From CAYHPY01 sp964358485 (GTDB lineage Bacteria; Elusimicrobiota; Elusimicrobia; UBA1565; UBA9628): DNA of 17,371 nt. Below are positions 12,945 through 17,371 of the stretch, in pieces. The notes beneath the pieces are model-generated. The model made no database searches. It saw only the letters and a program-made list of their open reading frames with translations, and had not been told where the DNA came from. Made by a program: the position numbers and the translations under genes. The stretch spans positions 1 through 17,371 of the forward strand of contig CAYHPY010000076.1 of NCBI GenBank assembly GCA_964358485.1, given 5' to 3'. Position 1 is the first letter of the stretch, and every line of letters starts with the position of its first letter.

Positions 12945-14546
12945 TTACAGTTTGACCCACCGGACCGCGGTGATGCCCGGCACGGCCTCGAGAGCTTTGC
13001 GGACTCCGGCGCTCAGATCCTCGTCGACGGTCAGGACCATGACGGCCTCGCCGTGGGAGGATTTTCGCCCCACGCGCATGTCGGCGATGTTGACGCCGCT
13101 TTTGCCGAGCAAAGTCCCGACCCGGCCGATGACGCCCGGCCGGTCCTGGTTGGTCAAAACGATCATCTTGCCTTTCGGGCGGACCTCCACGGCCAAAGGC
13201 CCCAGGCGCACGATGCGGGGCTCGCCCGGGGCCAGCAAGGTCCCCGACACCGAGGCCATCCCGGAATCGGTCACCGCCGTCAAGGTCAAGAGCCGCTGGT
13301 AGCCTTCCCGCGCCACCGGGTCGGCGGTCTCGGAGGTGCGGATGCCGCGCTCGGCGGCCACGGCGGGAGCGCTGATATAGCTGACCGATTGCGCCGAGAT
13401 CACCGAGAGACAGCCCTTGAGCGCCGCCACCGCCAGCGGGCGGCGCTGGTTGGTGGGGAAATCCCCTTGGAAGGAGCAGACCAGCTCCTTGAGGCCGGAA
13501 TCCAGCATCTGGCCGGTGAAGCGCCCCAGGGCCTCGGAAAGCTCCAGGAGCTCGCCCAGGGAGGCCAAGGTCTCCGGGTCGAAGCCCGGCAGGTTCAAGG
13601 CGTTGGCGGCGATGCCCTTTTCATGAAAGTCGATGACGCCCCGGGCCAATTCGGTGGCGACCTTGTTCTGCGCCTCGGCCGTGGAAGCGCCCAGGTGAGG
13701 GGTCAGGATGATCTTGTCGATGCCGCGCAAGGGATTGCCCTCGGGCAGGGGCTCCTGGGAGAACACGTCCAAAGCCGCGCCGCCCAGCCGCCCGGATTTG
13801 ACGGCCGAAGCCAGGGCGGCCTCGTCGACGAGTTCGCCCCGGGCGCAATTGATCAGCCGCGCGCCGGGCTTGAACCAGCCCAGGGACTCGGCGTTGATCA
13901 GGTGCCGGGTCTTGTCGCCGCCCGGGACGTGCAAGGTGACGAAATCGCTGTGGCCCAGGAGCTCCTTGACCGGCATGGTCTTGACCTGCATGCGCTCGGC
14001 CTGCTCCTCGGAGACGAAAGGATCGTGCCCGATCACCTTCATGCCGAAGGCGGCCGCGCGGCGGGCCATCTCCCGGCCGATGCGGCCCAGACCGATGATG
14101 CCCAAGGTCTTGCCGGAAAGCTCGGCGCCCATCCATTTGCTCCTCTGCCAGCGCAAGGCCTGGACGTCGGCGTTGGCCTGGGCGATGTTGCGGGCCGAGG
14201 CCAGCATCAGCCCGAAGGCGTGCTCGCAGGCGGCCACGGTGTTGGCGGCGGGAGCGTTGATGACCGCGATGCCCCGCATGGTGGCGGCGTTCAAGTCGAT
14301 GTTGTCCACGCCCACCCCGGCGCGTCCGACCAGGCGCAGGTCGGGGGCTTTGTCGATCCAGGCCGCGGTCACCTTGCTCTCCGACCGCACCAGCCAGACC
14401 CCGACGCCCTTGAGCAGGGCCTCGAGCTTGGCCGGCGGGGGGGCCAACTCGTAGCGGAGGTCGATGCCCGGATGCTCGGCCAGGGATTTAAGCCCCTCCC
14501 GGTCGATTGCGTCGGTGACCAGGACCTTGAGCTTCTTGGCCGGCAT
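12945..14546 (-). CDS. serA: D-3-phosphoglycerate dehydrogenase (long form with ACT domain)
   Basis: First enzyme of the phosphorylated serine pathway: 3-phosphoglycerate to 3-phosphohydroxypyruvate with NAD+. The 533-aa length fits the long SerA form. Substrate-binding domain halves flank a Rossmann domain with GLGRIG (152-157) and Asp175 for NAD. The catalytic set is Arg236 (NCARGELVDE), Glu265 (SQEPLP) and His284 (PHLGAST). Residues about 325-455 form the allosteric substrate-binding (ASB) domain; the last ~75 residues (VEVRPKGKMIVLTNQDRPGVIGRVG onward) are an ACT domain, usually the serine feedback site. ATG 14546 overlaps the aminotransferase stop by one base (TGATG), so the two are coupled. 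Co-transcription with the aminotransferase supports serine or glycine biosynthesis. The downstream ABC genes share its transcript but have no obvious metabolic link. Confidence 0.97.
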   Translation of the reverse strand: MPAKKLKVLVTDAIDREGLKSLAEHPGIDLRYELAPPPAKLEALLKGVGVWLVRSESKVTAAWIDKAPDLRLVGRAGVGVDNIDLNAATMRGIAVINAPAANTVAACEHAFGLMLASARNIAQANADVQALRWQRSKWMGAELSGKTLGIIGLGRIGREMARRAAAFGMKVIGHDPFVSEEQAERMQVKTMPVKELLGHSDFVTLHVPGGDKTRHLINAESLGWFKPGARLINCARGELVDEAALASAVKSGRLGGAALDVFSQEPLPEGNPLRGIDKIILTPHLGASTAEAQNKVATELARGVIDFHEKGIAANALNLPGFDPETLASLGELLELSEALGRFTGQMLDSGLKELVCSFQGDFPTNQRRPLAVAALKGCLSVISAQSVSYISAPAVAAERGIRTSETADPVAREGYQRLLTLTAVTDSGMASVSGTLLAPGEPRIVRLGPLAVEVRPKGKMIVLTNQDRPGVIGRVGTLLGKSGVNIADMRVGRKSSHGEAVMVLTVDEDLSAGVRKALEAVPGITAVRWVKL

Positions 14547-15634
14547 CAGCGCGCCGCGCAGGCCGACAGTTTGCGGGCCACGGCCGCGAACCCCGCGTCC
14601 AGGTCGGCTTTGGAGATGTGCCCCATGTGGGCGACGCGGATGATCTTGCCTTTCAGCTGCGCCTGCCCGCCCGCGATGGAAATGCCTTCCTCGGCGAGGA
14701 TCTCCTCCACCAGTTTCTGCCCGTCCAACCCCTCGGGAAGCTTCAGGGATGTGAGGATCACGGAGGGGTCCTTTGGAAATTGGGAAAGCCCCAGCTTGGC
14801 CCCTTGGGCGCGGGCGTGGGCGGCCAGGGCCGCGGTCCGCTCCCAGACCTTTTCGATGCCCTCGGCCCGGATCAGGCGAAGAGCCTCGGCCTGGCCCGCC
14901 AAGAGCGCCACGGCCGGGGTGTAGGGGGTCTCGGAGTCGGCGAGGGATTTCTTCATGGTGCGCCAGTCGAAGTAAAAGCGTGGGAGGCCGGCGTTTTCGA
15001 CGGCCTTCCACGCTTTTGCCGATACCGCTGCGAAAGCCAGACCCGGCGCGTTCATCAATCCCTTTTGCGAGGCGGCCAGGACGACGTCCAAACCCCATTG
15101 ATCGGTTTCCAGCGGTTCGGCGGCGAGGCCGGAGATTGAATCAACAACGACCAATGCGTCCGAATTTTCTCGGACGCATTGGGCGAGGTTGCGGAGATCG
15201 TTTACAACTCCCGTCGAAGTGTCCGTGTGTTGCAGGAAAACAGCCTTCACCCCTGAATTGGTTCGAAGAGCTGTTTTCAGTTTATCAGGGTCGGCCGCCC
15301 GGCCCCATTCCTCTTTAACGACAATCGGGGAAAGACCGTAAGCCTTGTGAATGGAAACGAACCGATCACCAAAGGCTCCGGTGGAAACGACAATAGTCGA
15401 GTCCCCCGGCGAACAAAGATTGGCAACGGAACTTTCCATACCTCCCGTACCCGAACAGGCCATAACAAGGACAGTCTCTCGGGTCCGGAACACATAAGAC
15501 AAATCAGAGATCACGGACCCGAATAACTTCCCAAACTCCTTGGTGCGATGATGAATGATCGGCCGGCCCAAAGCCTCGCGCACGGAGGGAGGAAGGGGGG
15601 TGGGTCCGGGAGTCAAGAGAATCGGCTCTTTCAC
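14546..15634 (-). CDS. PLP aminotransferase, alanine-glyoxylate/serine-pyruvate class V
   Basis: 362-aa fold-type I, class V PLP aminotransferase that may use alanine, serine or phosphoserine with glyoxylate or pyruvate. It starts MKEPILLTPGPTPLPPSVREAL, the family N-terminus. Visible: SGTGGME (61-67) binding the PLP phosphate, TSTG (139-142), VVVDSISG with Asp165 for the pyridine nitrogen, and SQKGL with Lys191 as the Schiff-base lysine. Arg in GKIIRVAHMGH near the C-terminus binds the substrate carboxylate. GTG at 15634 overlaps the lon stop (GTGA) and has GGAGGG six bases upstream, which fixes the start. The neighbour serA suggests a role in serine/glycine synthesis, perhaps replacing SerC. 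Roughly the first half of the gene is only about 53% GC and contains a perfect 13-bp inverted repeat, unlike the GC-rich 3' half. Exact substrates are uncertain. Confidence 0.92.
   Translation of the reverse strand: MKEPILLTPGPTPLPPSVREALGRPIIHHRTKEFGKLFGSVISDLSYVFRTRETVLVMACSGTGGMESSVANLCSPGDSTIVVSTGAFGDRFVSIHKAYGLSPIVVKEEWGRAADPDKLKTALRTNSGVKAVFLQHTDTSTGVVNDLRNLAQCVRENSDALVVVDSISGLAAEPLETDQWGLDVVLAASQKGLMNAPGLAFAAVSAKAWKAVENAGLPRFYFDWRTMKKSLADSETPYTPAVALLAGQAEALRLIRAEGIEKVWERTAALAAHARAQGAKLGLSQFPKDPSVILTSLKLPEGLDGQKLVEEILAEEGISIAGGQAQLKGKIIRVAHMGHISKADLDAGFAAVARKLSACAAR
15151..15182. repeat. Perfect 13-bp inverted repeat inside the aminotransferase gene
   Basis: CCAATGCGTCCGA (15151-15163) and TCGGACGCATTGG (15170-15182) are exact reverse complements with a six-base spacer ATTTTC. 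They form a strong hairpin in DNA or mRNA. On the minus strand the site encodes AQCVRENSDALV of the aminotransferase just before the PLP-site Asp165, so the palindrome is translated in frame without disturbing the protein. No second copy was noticed in the window. Confidence 0.75.
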
Positions 15635-17371
15635 GATAATCCCTCCGAGGGTTGGCTGTGGCTCGTCCCCCCCAGGACCTGGCCAACCACGGGCAGGGGG
15701 GCGCCCAGGGGACGGCTCTGGGCCTCGGCGGCCAGGGCCAACTCCACCACCTGGTCGAAATGGCGGACGGGGATGAGCTTGACCTGGGCCTGAATTTCGG
15801 CCGGGATCTCCTCGATGTCTTTGAGGTTTTGTTCCGGAAAGAGAACTCGCTTCAAACCCTCGCGATGGGCGGCCAGGACTTTTTCCTTGAGGCCGCCGAT
15901 GGGCAGGACCCGGCCGCGCAAGGTGATCTCCCCGGTCATCCCGAGGCCGGAGAGGACGGGGCGGCCGGTCAGCAGGCTCAGAAGCGCCGTGGCGATGGCG
16001 ATGCCCGCCGACGGGCCGTCCTTGGGCATGGCCCCCTCGGGGACATGAACGTGGAAATCGAAGCGCCGAAAGGCCTCGGGGGGAATGCCCAGGGTCTTGG
16101 CGATGGAGCGCAGATAGGAGTAGGCCGCCTGGGCCGACTCGATCATGACCGAGCCGAGCTTGCCGGTCAACTGGAGCCCGCCCTTGCCGGGCATGGCGAC
16201 CGCCTCGATGGCCATCGTCACGCCCCCGATCTCCGTCCAAGCCAGGCCGGTGGAGACGCCCACCGCGTTGAAGGAGTTGCGTTCCTTGAGGAATTTGGGG
16301 ACTCCCAGGTATTGGGGGAGGTTATCTTCCCCGATGGCCACCTTCGCGGCCCGGTCGGCGGCCAAGGCCCGCGCGGCCTTGCGGGCCAAAGACGCCATCT
16401 CCCGCTCCAGCCCGCGCACGCCGGCCTCCCGGGTGTACTCCTCGATGGTCCGGTCCAGGGCCCCGTCGTCGACCGTGACGCTTTCCGGGGCCAGGCCGTG
16501 GTCCTTGAGCTGCTTGGGCAGGAGGAATTTTCGGGCGATGAACCGTTTTTCCTGGTGGGTATAGCCCGGAAAGCGCAGGATCTCCAAACGGTCCTGGAGG
16601 CTGACGGGGATTCCCTCCAGGGTATTGGCCGTGCAGACGAACATGATCTGGGAGAGATCGAACGGCACGTCCAGGTAGTGGTCCAGGAAGGTGTTATTCT
16701 GCTCGGGATCGAGAACTTCGAGGAGAGCCGCGGCGGGATCGCCCCGCCAATCCATTCCCATCTTGTCGATCTCATCGAGAAGGAAAAGGGGATTTTTCGT
16801 CCCGGCCTTCTTCAGGGACTGGATGATGCGCCCCGGCAGGGAACCGATGTAAGTCCGGCGGTGGCCGCGGATCTCTGCCTCGTCGCGCACTCCCCCGAGA
16901 GAGAGGCGGATGAATTTGCGGCCCATGGCGCGGGCGATGGAGCGGCCCAAAGAGGTCTTGCCGACGCCGGGGGGACCTACGAAGCATAGGATGGGGCCCT
17001 TGAGCTTCTTGGTCAGGGCGCAGACGGCCAGATATTCCAGGATGCGCTCCTTGGCCTTCTTGAGCTCGTAATGGTCGGCGTCCAGGATGTCGGAGGCCCG
17101 CTTCTGATCGAGGTTGTCGCGGGTGCGCTTGGACCAGGGCACGCGGACCATCCAGTCGATGTAGGTGCGCGACACCGTGGATTCGGGGGAGAACGGCATC
17201 ATTTTCTCCAGGCGCCCGACTTCCTTGTCGGCCGCCTCGAAAGCCTCCTTGGGCATCTTGGCGTCCTTGACGGCCTTGCGCAGGTCCTCGATCTCCTTGG
17301 CGAAATCGTCTTTCTGGCGGAGCTCCTTCTGGATGGCCTTCATCTGCTCCGTCAGGTAGTATTCCTTCTGG
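15631..17371 (-). CDS. lon: ATP-dependent Lon protease, 5' end outside window
   Basis: Cytosolic AAA+ serine protease that degrades misfolded and short-lived regulatory proteins. The frame enters from the right edge (the codons before Met at 17343 read QKEYYLTEQ, as in other Lon proteins), so the N-terminal substrate-binding domain and start are outside. Counting from the Met at 17343: coiled-coil end 1-50, Walker A GPPGVGKT at 123-130, Walker B LLDEID with Asp190/Glu191, the conserved GGVRDEAEIRGHRRTYIGS block at 150-168, sensor and arginine-finger region around 240-252, and the peptidase domain with catalytic Ser445 (KDGPSAG) and Lys488 (GGLKEK), the same 43-residue spacing as E. coli Ser679/Lys722. 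The last ~30 residues (SRPLGAPLPVVGQVLGG to the end) are a low-complexity tail beyond the usual C-terminus. The stop overlaps the GTG start of the aminotransferase gene (GTGA), so Lon leads the operon visible here. Confidence 0.97.
   Translation of the reverse strand, partial: QKEYYLTEQMKAIQKELRQKDDFAKEIEDLRKAVKDAKMPKEAFEAADKEVGRLEKMMPFSPESTVSRTYIDWMVRVPWSKRTRDNLDQKRASDILDADHYELKKAKERILEYLAVCALTKKLKGPILCFVGPPGVGKTSLGRSIARAMGRKFIRLSLGGVRDEAEIRGHRRTYIGSLPGRIIQSLKKAGTKNPLFLLDEIDKMGMDWRGDPAAALLEVLDPEQNNTFLDHYLDVPFDLSQIMFVCTANTLEGIPVSLQDRLEILRFPGYTHQEKRFIARKFLLPKQLKDHGLAPESVTVDDGALDRTIEEYTREAGVRGLEREMASLARKAARALAADRAAKVAIGEDNLPQYLGVPKFLKERNSFNAVGVSTGLAWTEIGGVTMAIEAVAMPGKGGLQLTGKLGSVMIESAQAAYSYLRSIAKTLGIPPEAFRRFDFHVHVPEGAMPKDGPSAGIAIATALLSLLTGRPVLSGLGMTGEITLRGRVLPIGGLKEKVLAAHREGLKRVLFPEQNLKDIEEIPAEIQAQVKLIPVRHFDQVVELALAAEAQSRPLGAPLPVVGQVLGGTSHSQPSEGLS
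15641..15646 (-). promoter_or_regulatory. Ribosome binding site GGAGGG for the aminotransferase
   Basis: On the minus strand GGAGGG lies six bases before the GTG at 15634. It is embedded in the last codons of lon, so a separate strong initiation signal backs up the GTGA stop/start overlap. This fixes the GTG as the start and makes internal alternatives unnecessary. Confidence 0.7.

Noticed and set aside
13053..14924. Plus-strand frame of 623 codons opposite serA and the aminotransferase
   Set aside because: Shadow of serA: biased Gly/Ala/Gln/His composition with no recognisable domain, while the opposite strand encodes a complete SerA.
14547..15098. Upstream extension of the serA frame to 15098
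   Set aside because: The extra 184 codons overlap the aminotransferase gene and give no conserved sequence; the conserved SerA N-terminus begins at ATG 14546, overlapping the aminotransferase stop by one base.
15635..16240. Upstream extension of the aminotransferase frame to 16240
   Set aside because: It overlaps the lon protease domain in another frame. The family N-terminus begins at GTG 15634 with a strong GGAGGG before it.
15652..16989. Plus-strand frame of 445 codons opposite lon
   Set aside because: Antisense to conserved Lon AAA+ and protease motifs; composition is that of a GC-rich shadow frame.
1..17371. tRNA, rRNA, CRISPR array or insertion sequence
   Set aside because: No cloverleaf-like sequence, regularly spaced repeats, transposase motif or terminal inverted repeats with target duplications were recognised on reading both strands.

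Overview
This is a GC-rich (about two thirds GC) bacterial chromosomal window, gene-dense with almost no intergenic space. Two lipobox signal peptides and a lipoprotein with Asp at +2 suggest a Gram-negative-type cell envelope. The mix of a fused MFS/spermidine-synthase-like protein, a polyprenol-kinase-like enzyme and a TPR protein coupled to an ABC-2 exporter would fit an environmental Gram-negative lineage such as Elusimicrobiota or a deltaproteobacterial group. This lineage guess is weak inference. No RNA genes, CRISPR arrays or insertion sequences were seen.

Layout. (1) 1-641, plus: the 3' part of a His-rich nickel/cobalt-type membrane transporter. Its stop codon overlaps, tail to tail, that of (2) 638-2650, minus: a CPA2/Kef-type cation:proton antiporter. 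(3) From a very short divergent gap, a long plus-strand run covers 2689-10621: fused MFS/spermidine-synthase-like protein, CTP-dependent polyprenol/diacylglycerol-type kinase (ATGA overlap), a lower-GC DUF3800 gene with its own structured promoter and leader, a GNAT acetyltransferase, a secreted or membrane protein of unknown function, a small membrane protein resembling the Pycsar effector (PycTM/DUF5706) fold, a thioredoxin-like lipoprotein, alanine dehydrogenase and a small lipoprotein. (4) After a 61-nt gap with two hairpins, a tightly coupled minus-strand operon reads in from the right end: lon (5' end cut off), a PLP aminotransferase of the alanine-glyoxylate/serine-pyruvate class, serA, ABC ATPase, ABC-2 permease and a His-rich TPR protein. 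Every junction in it is a 1-4 base overlap or a 2-base gap.

How the genes fit together. The aminotransferase and SerA form a plausible serine/glycine branch: SerA makes 3-phosphohydroxypyruvate and the aminotransferase class can interconvert hydroxypyruvate or glyoxylate with amino acids. Alanine dehydrogenase on the other strand links alanine to pyruvate. The ABC ATPase, permease and TPR protein look like one export or envelope module. The kinase coupled to the MFS/SpeE-like protein suggests an isoprenoid or lipid-linked function, but the substrate is unknown.

The parts most likely to be new are the transferred-looking DUF3800 gene with a leader that combines an inverted repeat, a strong ribosome binding site and an 11-codon reading frame; the orphan PycTM-like membrane protein about 1.3 kb downstream with no cyclase visible; the His-rich TPR/ABC module; and an aminotransferase gene with an internal low-GC segment carrying a perfect 13-bp inverted repeat.
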